From NCBI GenBank assembly GCA_963824705.1, contig CAWGQE010000003.1, positions 2,170,001 to 2,234,000 on the forward strand: DNA of 64,000 nt. The letters are read 5' to 3'. This stretch comes from VRUE01 sp963824705. Lineage in GTDB: Bacteria > Actinomycetota > Thermoleophilia > Solirubrobacterales > 70-9. Below are positions 15,516 to 23,621 of the stretch, piece after piece. Under the pieces are notes generated by a model. That model was not told the DNA's origin and ran no database searches. It saw only the letters and a list, made by a program, of their open reading frames with translations. The first letter of the stretch is position 1. Each line of letters begins with the position of its first letter. A program made the translations under genes and the position numbers.

Positions 15516-17714
15516 TCAATCGGCCTCCGCGGCGGCCGCGGCGTCGCGCTTGGCGAAGAAGTCCTCGCCCTCGATGCTGATGTGGGGGACAAACCGGTCG
15601 AGCCAGCGCGGCATCCACCAAGCCCAGCGGCCGAGTAGAACCATCACGGCGGGGACCAACAGGCAACGGACCAGGGTCGAGTCGATCGCGATAGCCACCG
15701 CGAGACCGACCCCGAACTCCTTCACGATCGGGTTGCCGTTGAGGACGAAGCTGGTGAAGACGCAGACCATGATCGCGGCCGCCGAAGTGATCACCCGCCC
15801 GGTGTTGGCCAGCCCTTCGATCACCGCCTCCTTCTCGTCTTCGTTCTGACGGTAGTGCTCGCGCATCTGGGTCAGCAGGAAGACCTCGTAGTCCATCGAG
15901 AGGCCGAAGAGGATCGCGAACATCAGCAGCGGCACGAAGCTGACTATCGGGATCGAGTGGTCGAGCCCGATCAGCGAGGACCCCCAGCCCAACTGGAAGA
16001 CCGCCGTCACCACTCCGTAGGCAGCGGCAACCGAGAGCAGGTTCATAGCCGCCGCCTTGACCGGCACCAGCAGCGAGCGGAAGGCGAGCAGCAGGACGAT
16101 GAAGCTGAGCCCGACGACGATCGCGATCATCAGCGGCAGCTTGTCGGCAATCTGCGTGGCGAGGTCGATGTAGCCGGCGGTCTGGCCGCCGACGTAGGCG
16201 ACGGCTGCGGTGCCGCGCAGCGTTTCGGGGATCGTCGTGCCGCGCAGCCCTTCGACCAGGCTGACGGTCTCGTCGGCCCAAGGCGCCGATTTGGAGATCA
16301 CCGTGAAGACCGCGACCGTCCCCGCCTCGTCGAAGCTCGGCTCGGCGACCGCGGCGACGTCGCCTGCCGCGCCCACCTGCTTCTCCAGGCCGGGCAAGAC
16401 CTTCTGGGCTTCTGCCGGGGTCTTGAACTTCGCCGTGACGAGAAGCGGTCCGTTGAGGCCGGGACCGAAGCCCTTGGTCAGCTGGTCGTAGTTCTGGCGG
16501 GCGGTGGTCGACTTGGGCAGGGCGCTGAGGTCGTTCTGGCCGAGCTCAAGCTGGAAGATCGGCAGCGCCAGGACGATGAGGATGACCAGCGCCGCCAGGG
16601 CAGAGCGCCAGGGCCGCCGGGCGACGCCGCGTGCCCATTTGCGCCAGCCGTGCGGCTCGCTGTCGTCCGGGTCGGCGCTCGTCCCGGGCACGCGCATCGA
16701 GTTGATGTGCGGACCGAGCGCGCCGAGCATCGCCGGCAGCAGGGTCGCCGCGGCACAGACGGCGACGACGACCGCAATCCCGGCGGTGAAGCCGAGAGTG
16801 CTGACCAGGGGGATGCCGGCGAACGAGAGCGAGCAGAGCGCGATCACGACGGTGAAGCCGGCGAAGACGACGGCGCCGCCGGCGGTCGCGGTGGCGCGGG
16901 CGATCGACTCGCGCAGGTCCATCCCTTCGGCGAGCTGCAGTTTGTGGCGGGTGACGATGAACAGGGCGTAATCAATCCCCACGCCGAGGCCGATCATCGT
17001 CGCCAGGGTCGCGGCGACGCTCGGCACTTCAATCGCGTTCTCCAGCAGGCGGATGACCGAGAGCGAGATCGCCAAACCGATGATCGCCGAGCCGATCGGC
17101 ATCACCATCGCCGTCGCGGTGCCGAAGGCGAAGAGCAGGATGACGATCGCGGCGGCGATCCCGATCGCGTCGCTGATCCCGGTGTCGGGCTTGGAGAGCT
17201 GCTGGCCGACATAGGCGCCGACCGAGGGTTCGAGCCCCACCTTCTCGGCGGGGTCGGCGGCGTTCAGCACGGCCTGGGCCTGCTCTTCGGTCAGTTCGCC
17301 CGGGCCGACGCCGAGGACCACAGGGATATAGGCGACGGTCTTGTCTTTGCTCAGCAGGCCGGCTTCGGCGCCCTCTTTGCTGAGCGGGCTGATCGCCGAG
17401 TTGACCTCGTGCATGGCCGCCAGCCGTTTGGCGGTTTCTTCGATCGCCTTTGCGTACTTCGGTTCGGTCAGCGGACCGGCCTTCGATTCGAAGGCCAGCG
17501 GGTTGCTGCCGTAGGCCTGTTCGGGCAGGTTGTCTTCCAGCAGTTCGGTCGCCCTGGTCGAGCCGGTGCCGGGCAGGGTCAGGTTGTCGTTGGTCTTGTC
17601 GCCGGAGGCCTGGCCGAGGATCACCAGTGCGACCGCGACGATCACCCAGACGGCGATCGTCGGCCAGTGATGGCGCGAGCAGAAGCGGCCGATCGCGTAG
17701 AGAGGGGCGGTCAC
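15516..17714 (-). CDS. MMPL-family RND transporter
   Basis: A 732 aa inner-membrane protein with two repeats, each of one TM plus a large periplasmic loop plus a block of five or six TMs. It has the family's GVGIDYALFIVTRHK and LSMDYEVFLLTQMREHYRQNEDEKEAVIEGL motifs, whose buried aspartates handle protons. Such proteins export lipids or other amphiphiles. GTG 17714 (VTAPLYAIGRFCSRHHWPTI) is preferred; 49 upstream residues in the open frame overlap the previous gene and look non-coding. It sits between a ferritin-like lipoprotein gene and pgsA, forming a probable three-gene operon linked to the envelope. Confidence 0.9.
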   Translation of the reverse strand: MTAPLYAIGRFCSRHHWPTIAVWVIVAVALVILGQASGDKTNDNLTLPGTGSTRATELLEDNLPEQAYGSNPLAFESKAGPLTEPKYAKAIEETAKRLAAMHEVNSAISPLSKEGAEAGLLSKDKTVAYIPVVLGVGPGELTEEQAQAVLNAADPAEKVGLEPSVGAYVGQQLSKPDTGISDAIGIAAAIVILLFAFGTATAMVMPIGSAIIGLAISLSVIRLLENAIEVPSVAATLATMIGLGVGIDYALFIVTRHKLQLAEGMDLRESIARATATAGGAVVFAGFTVVIALCSLSFAGIPLVSTLGFTAGIAVVVAVCAAATLLPAMLGALGPHINSMRVPGTSADPDDSEPHGWRKWARGVARRPWRSALAALVILIVLALPIFQLELGQNDLSALPKSTTARQNYDQLTKGFGPGLNGPLLVTAKFKTPAEAQKVLPGLEKQVGAAGDVAAVAEPSFDEAGTVAVFTVISKSAPWADETVSLVEGLRGTTIPETLRGTAAVAYVGGQTAGYIDLATQIADKLPLMIAIVVGLSFIVLLLAFRSLLVPVKAAAMNLLSVAAAYGVVTAVFQLGWGSSLIGLDHSIPIVSFVPLLMFAILFGLSMDYEVFLLTQMREHYRQNEDEKEAVIEGLANTGRVITSAAAIMVCVFTSFVLNGNPIVKEFGVGLAVAIAIDSTLVRCLLVPAVMVLLGRWAWWMPRWLDRFVPHISIEGEDFFAKRDAAAAAEAD

Positions 17715-17721
17715 GCGGGGA

Positions 17722-18264
17722 TCATCCCCCACCGTCCGGCAGCACCGCAACGTGCCCACCGTGCCCGGCGGCGAGCCAGGCGTCGAGCATGCGCGGCGCG
17801 GCCGTGTACAGGCGGGCAGCCTGGTCCACGTAGAAGTCGCGGGCGGCGCTTTCCAGGCCATAGGCGAGAGCGAGGAAAGCGGCCTGGTCCTTGACCCGTG
17901 AGAAGTCCAGCTTTTCCGCCGTAGCTTCCGTGTCGCCGCCCAAGCCGCGGATCGCCTTGGTCAGCGCATCGACGTATTCCTGCTCTTGGGCGCGCAGCTG
18001 CCGCCCGAGCACCCGCTCGCGGCCGCGCAGCAGGCCGTTGCCACGGGTGTAGGCGTCTAGCGCCGTCAACTCACGCGAGAGGCCTTCGTTCAGGATGGCG
18101 GCGTCGCTGCCCTTTTCGGGGTCGGTCTCGGCGCCGTGGCCGCTGTCGCCGCAACCGGCAACAGCCAGCGCAAGCGCCGCCGCGAGGACGAGGGCCAAAA
18201 GGGAGGCGGCGCGACCGAAGCCGCGCCGCCTGCCATAGCCACCTGCTGACGAATCGGTGCCCAC
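17722..18264 (-). CDS. Ferritin-like-fold lipoprotein
   Basis: A 180 aa protein with a lipoprotein signal: hydrophobic run LLALVLAAALALAVAGC, lipidated Cys38, then an acidic linker. The mature part is helical, with LNEGLSRELTALDAYTRGNGLL, LRAQEQEYVDALTKAIRGLGG and FLALAYGLESAARDFYVDQAARL, resembling ferritin-like four-helix proteins. The glutamate ligands are not a clean match, so metal binding is uncertain. The start is GTG 18264. It is followed 7 bp later by the MMPL gene. Confidence 0.78.
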   Translation of the reverse strand: MGTDSSAGGYGRRRGFGRAASLLALVLAAALALAVAGCGDSGHGAETDPEKGSDAAILNEGLSRELTALDAYTRGNGLLRGRERVLGRQLRAQEQEYVDALTKAIRGLGGDTEATAEKLDFSRVKDQAAFLALAYGLESAARDFYVDQAARLYTAAPRMLDAWLAAGHGGHVAVLPDGGG

Positions 18265-18316
18265 AGGCCGACAAGCCTATGGGCTGTGGATTGCTGGGTA
18301 CGCCCGGTGAGTCCTC

Positions 18317-19009
18317 TTACTTGCGGGCTTTGGCTTTCGACTTGCCTTTGGCGGACGCTTTGGCTTTGCGCTTAGGCAGTTTCTTTGCAGCTTTCTCCGG
18401 CACCTCGTAGCCGAGCATCGAGACGGACATGTTGATGCCGTCTTCCCCTGACTTGGCAACCCGTTTCACGCTGGCGGCCTGAGCTTTGAGCACCTGCTTC
18501 AGCGCAGCATCGAGGATGCCGTTGATCTCTACCCATCCCTGCTCATCGACCATCATCGGCGTCCAGCTCATGTGCCGGTCCTCACGTTCGTCGAAGACTT
18601 CGCCCTCGAGCGAAGCGACGACATCATCGAGGATCATCTGGAACAGATCCGCGCTCATCGCCACCCGAGCGGATTTGGGCAGCTCGTGCCAGTCCCGATC
18701 GGTGAGGTAGGCGCGTGAAGTGGCGCGGTAGTAGTGCTCGACCGCGCCACGACGGGGCTCGGTTTTGACCAGGGTGATGACTTTGTAGTCCTTGAGGACT
18801 TTGACGTGGTAGCTGACCTGACTCAGCCCTTCGCCCAGCTCCTTCGCCAGTTCGTTCGGGCTGGCCATCCGTTCGTTGAGGATCGCCAGGATCTCGGCGC
18901 GAAGTTCATGCGCGAGCGATTTGACCAGATCCTGGTTTACCCCTCGTTTGGCTTTGGGTCTTCCTTTACCTCTTTTATTGCCTTTGGTGCTTTTCGTCTT
19001 TGCAGGCAT
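18317..19009 (-). CDS. Winged-helix (ArsR-like) regulator with lysine-rich ends
   Basis: A 230 aa regulator. The winged helix spans VKSLAHELRAEILAILNERMASPNELAKELGEGLSQVSYHVKVLKDYKVITLVKTEPRRGAVEHYYRA. A helical C-terminal domain follows (DRDWHELPKSARVAMSADLFQMILDDVVASLEGEVFDEREDRHMSW). Both ends are strongly basic: KTKSTKGNKRGKGRPKAKRG at the front and KRKAKASAKGKSKAKARK at the back, similar to histone H1-like tails. ATG 19009 is preferred over the ATG at 19045. It is paralogous to the regulator at 20063. The target is unknown. Confidence 0.86.
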   Translation of the reverse strand: MPAKTKSTKGNKRGKGRPKAKRGVNQDLVKSLAHELRAEILAILNERMASPNELAKELGEGLSQVSYHVKVLKDYKVITLVKTEPRRGAVEHYYRATSRAYLTDRDWHELPKSARVAMSADLFQMILDDVVASLEGEVFDEREDRHMSWTPMMVDEQGWVEINGILDAALKQVLKAQAASVKRVAKSGEDGINMSVSMLGYEVPEKAAKKLPKRKAKASAKGKSKAKARK

Positions 19010-19208
19010 AGCGACTCCTCCGATCGTTGCTGGTGGCTTAACCACTCCATCGTATTGATCACAAAGGCGGTTTTCCAGCCCAAATGAAGACTATTCGCTT
19101 CCTCTTCGCGAAATAGTGGAACTTTCTCCAGTAATCAGCCGGTCCGCCGGAATGCGCTCATAGCGCAGGGAGAGTTCACAGAGAAAGTCCGTGGAGGGGG
19201 TGAAGCAG

Positions 19209-19268
19209 ATGAAGATCGCCGCATCAGAGGCAGTCGTTCCGATGGTCTCGGTCCACAAGGTCGGCTAA
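19209..19268 (+). CDS. Candidate 19-residue small ORF
   Basis: Encodes MKIAASEAVVPMVSVHKVG. A purine-rich ribosome-binding stretch (GGAGGGGGTGAAG) ends a few bases before the ATG, and a strong hairpin lies about 25 bp after the stop. No homology is recognised. It could be a leader peptide or a spurious ORF. It sits between the divergent winged-helix regulator and the uracil-DNA glycosylase. Confidence 0.3.
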   Translation: MKIAASEAVVPMVSVHKVG

Positions 19269-19293
19269 GGGCTCTGGCAGAGCAACTAGCTTT

Positions 19294-19327
19294 GCGGGGC
19301 TCACCCAAATTCGCGGGTGGGCCCCGC
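19294..19327. terminator. Strong GC hairpin upstream of the uracil-DNA glycosylase
   Basis: The arms GCGGGGC-T-CACCC (19294-19306) and GGGTG-G-GCCCCGC (19315-19327) form a 13-bp stem with one T-G wobble and an 8-nt loop. No T-run follows. It could terminate the small ORF transcript or act as an attenuator in the leader of the glycosylase gene. A small second hairpin, GCTCTG-G-CAGAGC, lies at about 19271-19283. Confidence 0.55.
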
Positions 19328-19345
19328 GTGATTCAGTTCGGGCCG

Positions 19346-20056
19346 ATGGTCGCCAAGCCCAAAGGTCCGCTACCGGGGAAGGAGCGTCTCGAGCAGCTCG
19401 CCGCGGAGATCCATTGCTGCCGGCGTTGCCCTCGCCTGGTCGAGTGGCGCGAGGACAGCGCGGCAAACCCTCCCCGCCGCTTTCAAGGCGAGAAGTACTG
19501 GGCGCGGCCCGTTGCCGGCTTCGGCGACCCGGATGCCAGGCTTGCTCTCGTCGGCCTCGCCCCGGCGGCGCACGGCGCCAACCGCACCGGCCGGATGTTC
19601 ACCGGCGACCGCTCCGGCGACTGGCTCTACGCCGCGCTGCACCGCGCCGGCTACGCGAACCAGCCCACATCGATCGGGCGCGAGGACGGCCTGCGACTCC
19701 TCGGCGCCTACGTCACCGCGGTCGTTCGCTGCGCGCCACCCGCCAACCGGCCGACGCCGTCCGAGCGCGACAACTGCCTTCCCTATCTGGCGCGGGAGCT
19801 CGAACTGCTCGGCAATTGTCGGACGATTGTCGCGCTGGGCGGTTTCGCCTGGGACGGGGCGCTGCAAGCGCTGAAGGACCTGGGCCAGCCGGCGCCCCGG
19901 CCCAAGCCCCGATTCGGGCACGGCGCCGAGGCCGGCGTCGGCGCCTGGAAGTTGATCGGCTGCTACCACCCCAGCCAGCAGAACACTTTCACCGGCCGCC
20001 TCACCGAGTCGATGCTGGATGAAGTCCTTGCCCGAGCGCGCGAGTTGAGCCGCTGA
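19346..20056 (+). CDS. Uracil-DNA glycosylase, Fe-S type (family 4/5, UdgB-like)
   Basis: Removes uracil and related lesions from DNA. The N-terminal CCRRCPRLVEWRE supplies cluster cysteines; VVRCAPP and IGCYHPSQQNTFTGRLT provide the later ligands and the DNA-contact motif. The catalytic-region motif GLAPAAHGANRTGRMFTGDRSG has an Ala where family 4 has an acid, favouring family 5 (UdgB). ATG 19346 (MVAKPKG) is chosen because earlier starts lie in the hairpin; GTG 19328 is possible. The length is 236 aa. Confidence 0.88.
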   Translation: MVAKPKGPLPGKERLEQLAAEIHCCRRCPRLVEWREDSAANPPRRFQGEKYWARPVAGFGDPDARLALVGLAPAAHGANRTGRMFTGDRSGDWLYAALHRAGYANQPTSIGREDGLRLLGAYVTAVVRCAPPANRPTPSERDNCLPYLARELELLGNCRTIVALGGFAWDGALQALKDLGQPAPRPKPRFGHGAEAGVGAWKLIGCYHPSQQNTFTGRLTESMLDEVLARARELSR

Positions 20057-20062
20057 GAACCG

Positions 20063-20689
20063 CTACAGCGCCTCCGTGTGACCCACTTCACCCTGGGAAG
20101 CACCCCAGGCGGTTTCAAACGAAGCCATCACCAGTGATACCGAAATCCCTGGCTCTGCTGACTCCTTGCGACGTTTTGCGCTCCGCTCCTGGATCGCCAG
20201 GAAGCGATCGAGGGCCGCTTTCACCGCCCGCATCAGTTCCTTCCAGCCGCGCTCGTCTACCAACAGCCAGCTCTGGCTCAGATGCCTGTTCCGTGCATCG
20301 AAGGAGCCGGACTCGAGGGCATCGGTCAGCCCCTCGATGATCTGCCGCAACATTTCGCCGCTGAATGTCGAGCGAATTCCCAGCGGCAGCTTCATCCAGT
20401 CCGCGTCCTCGAAGTAGAAGGCCGGGGAGACCGGCTCATAGAAATGTTCGTCGACACCGCGACGGGGCACCTTCCGCACAAGCCGAATCAGATTTCGCTT
20501 TTTGAGAGCCCGGAAGTGGTAGCTGACTTCGGTCACCTCGAGATCCAGTTCGTCGGCAATCTCCGTCGGACTGACTTCTCCCCTTTCGAAGAGTGTCACC
20601 CAGATATGACCGCGCAGCGGGTGCGTGAAGGCTTTGGCCACTGTCGGATCGATGACCTGTTTGAGTTTTTTCCCATGCAAGCTGGCCAT
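20063..20689 (-). CDS. Winged-helix (ArsR-like) regulator
   Basis: A 208 aa regulator paralogous to the one at 18317. The HTH is AKAFTHPLRGHIWVTLFERGEVSPTEIADELDLEVTEVSYHFRALKKRNLIRLVRKVPRRGVDEHFYEP. The C-terminal domain keeps the pattern ...ADWMKLPLGIRSTFSGEMLRQIIEGLTDALESGSFDARNRHLSQSWLLVDERGW, the same layout as its paralogue. It lacks the lysine-rich tails. It converges with the uracil-DNA glycosylase and is divergent from the ThiF-like gene across about 190 bp. Confidence 0.87.
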   Translation of the reverse strand: MASLHGKKLKQVIDPTVAKAFTHPLRGHIWVTLFERGEVSPTEIADELDLEVTEVSYHFRALKKRNLIRLVRKVPRRGVDEHFYEPVSPAFYFEDADWMKLPLGIRSTFSGEMLRQIIEGLTDALESGSFDARNRHLSQSWLLVDERGWKELMRAVKAALDRFLAIQERSAKRRKESAEPGISVSLVMASFETAWGASQGEVGHTEAL

Positions 20690-20750
20690 GGCGACCCTCC
20701 CGTCCCTGTTGCCGTGTGGTTTCCGGTGGTGGCGTCACCTTAGTACCGTT

Positions 20751-20779
20751 TGCGGACTTCATCTGATCCTTAATCCGCA
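20751..20779. promoter_or_regulatory. Inverted repeat between winged-helix regulator and ThiF-like gene
   Basis: TGCGGA (20751-20756) and TCCGCA (20774-20779) form a perfect 6-bp inverted repeat in an AT-richer divergent region. The adjacent winged-helix regulator is the natural candidate to bind it. Nothing else is recognised in the gap 20690-20876. Confidence 0.35.
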
Positions 20780-20876
20780 GGCAACTCTCCGGAGCAACCA
20801 GTGCCACCGCTATTAGCTGAAACTCATTAAAGCAATCGCGTGGTCCCAAGCGGGACTTCGACCGGAGGGTGGACAC

Positions 20877-21989
20877 GTGACAAGACCGAGGATCAAGCGC
20901 ACGACCGAGCAGATCGAAACGCCAAACGGCGATCTCTACCTGCTGCGCCCCAGCGCCGGGGCCGACATCCAAATCGAGAATCCCGACGCCGAGGGACGAG
21001 CGCTGCTCGCCGCCCTCGACGGGAGCCTCACCCGCGAAGAGCTCGAGGAGCGCTTCGGGGAGGAAGCCGTCAGCGACCTGCTTGCGCAGCTCGAGGAGCT
21101 GGGCCTGGTCGAGGACGCCGTGGACGACGACCTGATCCCGGCGGCGGTCGGCCGCCGCTACGACCGCCAGCTCCGCTACTTCAGCGACATCACCACCGGA
21201 CCGCCGCCGTCGCAATGCCAGGCACGGCTGGAAAGCGCCCGGGTCGTCATCCTCGGGGTGGGCGGCCTCGGCGGCGGCTCTGCCCTCTCGCTCGCCTGCT
21301 GCGGGGTCGGCAAGATGCTGCTGATCGACGGCGACCGGGTCGAGGAGACGAACCTGAACCGCCAGATCCTCTTCGCGGAGCACGACATCGGCCGGGCGAA
21401 GGTCGACGCGGCCGCCGACCGCCTGAGTGCGTTCAACTCGCGGGTTCGCCTGCAGACGATCGCCGAGCGGATGGACGGCAAGGACGCGATCGCGGAGGTC
21501 ATCCAGGGCTTCGACCTGGTCGTCGACGCCGCCGACTGGCCCACCCACGACATCGAGGAATGGGTCAACGAGGCCTGCTTCGCGGCGGAGATCCCCTACA
21601 TAACGATGAGCCACTTTCCGCCGGTGGCCCGCGTCGGGCCGATGTTCGTGCCCGGCGTGACCGGCTGTTTCGCCTGCCAGGTGGCCGCTTACCGCCGCAA
21701 CTACCCGATGTTCGACGTGGCGATCGAGCAGCGCCGCGCCAAACAGTCCCCGGTGGCGACGATGGGGCCTGCGTGCAACCTGATCGGCGGCCAGGTGGGG
21801 CTCGACGTCATGCACTACCTGACCGGGCTGGCCGAGCCTTCGACCCAGGGCGTCAGCCACATCTACGACCTGCGCACGATGGAGGTCGAACGCGAGCCGG
21901 TGGTGCCGGAGCCCGACTGTCCGGTCTGCGGCCACCTGCCGACCGCGGTGCCGCGTGGCGAGGGCGAGACGAAGGCAGGGCGCAAGTAA
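20877..21989 (+). CDS. ThiF/E1-like adenylyltransferase with N-terminal RRE/PqqD-like segment
   Basis: A 370 aa protein. Residues 15-80 (GDLYLLRPSAGADIQIENP...LLAALDGSLTREELEERFG...LLAQLEELGLVED) look like a small winged-helix leader-recognition or PqqD-like domain. The E1 core follows: ATP loop GVGGLGGG (127-134), LLIDGDRVEETNLNRQILF with D151 and N159/R162, and zinc cysteines C264, C267, C348 and C351 (CFAC, CPVC). The adenylation machinery looks intact. E1 proteins with such N-termini occur in RiPP azoline or other peptide-modification systems. No cyclodehydratase (YcaO) is in the window. Start GTG 20877. Confidence 0.82.
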   Translation: MTRPRIKRTTEQIETPNGDLYLLRPSAGADIQIENPDAEGRALLAALDGSLTREELEERFGEEAVSDLLAQLEELGLVEDAVDDDLIPAAVGRRYDRQLRYFSDITTGPPPSQCQARLESARVVILGVGGLGGGSALSLACCGVGKMLLIDGDRVEETNLNRQILFAEHDIGRAKVDAAADRLSAFNSRVRLQTIAERMDGKDAIAEVIQGFDLVVDAADWPTHDIEEWVNEACFAAEIPYITMSHFPPVARVGPMFVPGVTGCFACQVAAYRRNYPMFDVAIEQRRAKQSPVATMGPACNLIGGQVGLDVMHYLTGLAEPSTQGVSHIYDLRTMEVEREPVVPEPDCPVCGHLPTAVPRGEGETKAGRK

Positions 21990-22001
21990 GTTACGGAGGC
22001 G

Positions 22002-22097
22002 ATGCGCGCCGCTCGCCTCCTCGTCCCCCTCGCCCTTGCCGCCCTCGCCGTTACTGCGGCGACCGGCTGCGGATCGAACGGCGCCGAGCGGGGTTAG
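22002..22097 (+). CDS. Tiny lipoprotein-like ORF (31 aa)
   Basis: It begins 12 bp after the ThiF-like stop, with an ACGGAGG ribosome-binding stretch. The peptide MRAARLLVPLALAALAVTAA followed by TGC is a textbook lipoprotein signal with Cys23, then only about eight residues (GSNGAERG) before the stop. It could be a genuine micro-lipoprotein, a substrate of the upstream E1-like enzyme, or the remnant of a longer lipoprotein gene. It overlaps the convergent TMEM175 gene by 4 bp. Confidence 0.45.
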   Translation: MRAARLLVPLALAALAVTAATGCGSNGAERG

Positions 22098-22729
22098 CCG
22101 GACGGCTGCGAGCCATGCCGATGGCTGACCCGGCGCCCGACCGAGTCGAAGAAGAGCGCCAGCCAGAGGAACGGCGCGATGTGGGGGTCGAGCAGCGCCA
22201 CCGGGATCGAAGCGAGGAAGACGGCGGCAATGACCAGGGCGCGCCGCCGGCCTTCCCGCGCCTCCTCGGGGGACATCTTTGCCAGGCCGGCGCGCCGCGC
22301 GTCCGTCGCCATCAGCATCCCGACCAGCGTGATCCCGGCGAGGTTGAGCGCGTAGAGGACGATCGCCGCAGCGTCGCCGGCATGGTCTCCGAAAACCTGC
22401 GCGCTGAAGGGAAAGAGGGCGATCCAGCCGAGATAGAAGAGGTTGAGGCCGAGCAGGCGCCCGTCGAAGCCGACGACGCTGGAGAAGAAGCGGTGGTGAA
22501 CCACCCAGAAGCGCCCGATGACGGCGAAGCTGATCGCGTAGGCGAGGAAGTCTTGGCGCTGTTCCCAGAGGACCTCGGTGAGGTCATCGCCATGGATGTG
22601 CTCCGGCACGCTGAGGTTGAGCACGAGCAGCGTGATCGCGATCGCGAAAACGCCGTCGCTGAAGGCGACGATGCGCGAGAACTCGACCTCGTTCTCCTCC
22701 CGCCGTCGAACCGTCCGCTCTCGAGACAC
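22094..22729 (-). CDS. TMEM175-family potassium channel-like membrane protein
   Basis: A 211 aa protein with the family signature FSDGVFAIAITLLVLNL in TM1 (about residues 23-39), where the FSDG motif begins the pore helix. About six membrane segments are visible, with WVVHHRFFSSV before the second half. Prokaryotic TMEM175 proteins form potassium-selective channels. No regulator is linked. The end RRVSHRHGSQPSG is basic and cytoplasmic. Confidence 0.9.
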   Translation of the reverse strand: MSRERTVRRREENEVEFSRIVAFSDGVFAIAITLLVLNLSVPEHIHGDDLTEVLWEQRQDFLAYAISFAVIGRFWVVHHRFFSSVVGFDGRLLGLNLFYLGWIALFPFSAQVFGDHAGDAAAIVLYALNLAGITLVGMLMATDARRAGLAKMSPEEAREGRRRALVIAAVFLASIPVALLDPHIAPFLWLALFFDSVGRRVSHRHGSQPSG

Positions 22730-22785
22730 AGCCCTATGATCGAGGCTCCGCGCGACGGAACCGCGATACCTAGAATGACCCGAGC

Positions 22786-22858
22786 GCCGGCGTAGCTCAG
22801 TTGGTAGAGCACTTCATTCGTAATGAAGGGGTCCCCGGTTCAAGTCCGGGCGTCGGCT
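22786..22858 (+). tRNA. tRNA-Thr (anticodon CGT)
   Basis: The acceptor GCCGGCG pairs with CGTCGGC (one wobble), the D arm is GCTC-AGTTGGT-AGAGC, the anticodon stem CTTCA/TGAAG encloses TTCGTAA giving CGT, and the T arm is CCCGG-TTCAAGT-CCGGG. The discriminator is T and CCA is not encoded. The length is 73 nt. Confidence 0.96.
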
Positions 22859-22880
22859 TCTTCGCAGGGCTCAGGGCCGG

Positions 22881-23570
22881 CTAGTTGAGCGGGCTGCCGG
22901 CGAGGCTGGCGACCTTCCAGTCGCCGCCTTCGTTCGCCATCGCCATCGCGTAGATGATGTGACCGCCGGCGGTGTAGATGACGAAGGCCTCTTCGCCTTC
23001 GGTTCGCAGCGAGTGGACGTCGGCCTGTTCGGCTTCGGCCTTCATCGCCCCCTTCGCTGCCGGATTCGTCAAAGCTTCGAGGGTCCTTGCGCAACTGGTG
23101 CTCTGCCCTTTCTGGGCCTGAGCGGCGAGTTTTTCGAACGATTCGACGACCCCCTTCGACATGTACTCGCAGGCGGCCGCCCAGTTGCCTTCGGCCCGAG
23201 CATCGAGGAAGTTGTGCACGGCTTCGGCAGCGGCGTCGAACTCGGAGGCATCAGCCTCTTCGCCGAATTCCTGGATGCTGTTGTCGCCGCCCTTGGTGCG
23301 AAGCGGCGCGGAGCCGCCGCCGGAGTCGCTGTGGTGCTTGGGGGTAAATTCGCTGGCGCTGGGGCCGGAGCCAGACTTGCTTTCGCCGCTCTTGGCACCG
23401 CTCTGCTTCGAAGCCTGTTGGCTCAACGTGCTTTCCGCCTGCCCCTGCTCAGCGCCGGCCGTCGTCGAGCTGGAGCTGTCGCCGCCCCCGCAGGCAGCCA
23501 GGCCGACAGCTATTAGCAGCACGGCGAGCGCCACAGCAAGCGTCTTCGATCCCCCCCTCACCTGACGCAT
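22881..23570 (-). CDS. Lipoprotein of unknown function
   Basis: A 229 aa protein. The signal LAVALAVLLIAVGLAAC places the lipid cysteine at residue 27, followed by a Gly/Ser/Gln-rich low-complexity linker of about 80 residues. The C-terminal domain (ASEFDAAAEAVHNFLDARAEGNWAAACEYMSKGVVESFEKLA...AFVIYTAGGHIIYAMAMANEGGDWKVASLAG) looks like a small SnoaL/DUF4878-type alpha+beta fold seen in actinobacterial lipoproteins. Its role is unknown. It is divergent from the response regulator. Confidence 0.82.
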   Translation of the reverse strand: MRQVRGGSKTLAVALAVLLIAVGLAACGGGDSSSSTTAGAEQGQAESTLSQQASKQSGAKSGESKSGSGPSASEFTPKHHSDSGGGSAPLRTKGGDNSIQEFGEEADASEFDAAAEAVHNFLDARAEGNWAAACEYMSKGVVESFEKLAAQAQKGQSTSCARTLEALTNPAAKGAMKAEAEQADVHSLRTEGEEAFVIYTAGGHIIYAMAMANEGGDWKVASLAGSPLN

Positions 23571-23621
23571 TCTAGGGAAACGTGGCCCAGGGTCTGGGAC
23601 AGGCGGCTAGGGTCGAGGCTG

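Noticed and set aside
15855..17894. Long open frame of 679 codons on the plus strand opposite the MMPL gene
   Set aside because: Composition is Arg/Gly/Asp/Gln-rich without domain motifs, and the minus strand encodes a clear MMPL transporter; it is a GC-rich antisense shadow.
18261..18289. CCACAG/CTGTGG stem as terminator of the winged-helix gene
   Set aside because: Only about six secure pairs with a long loop, and it covers the start codon of the next gene; too weak to list as a feature.
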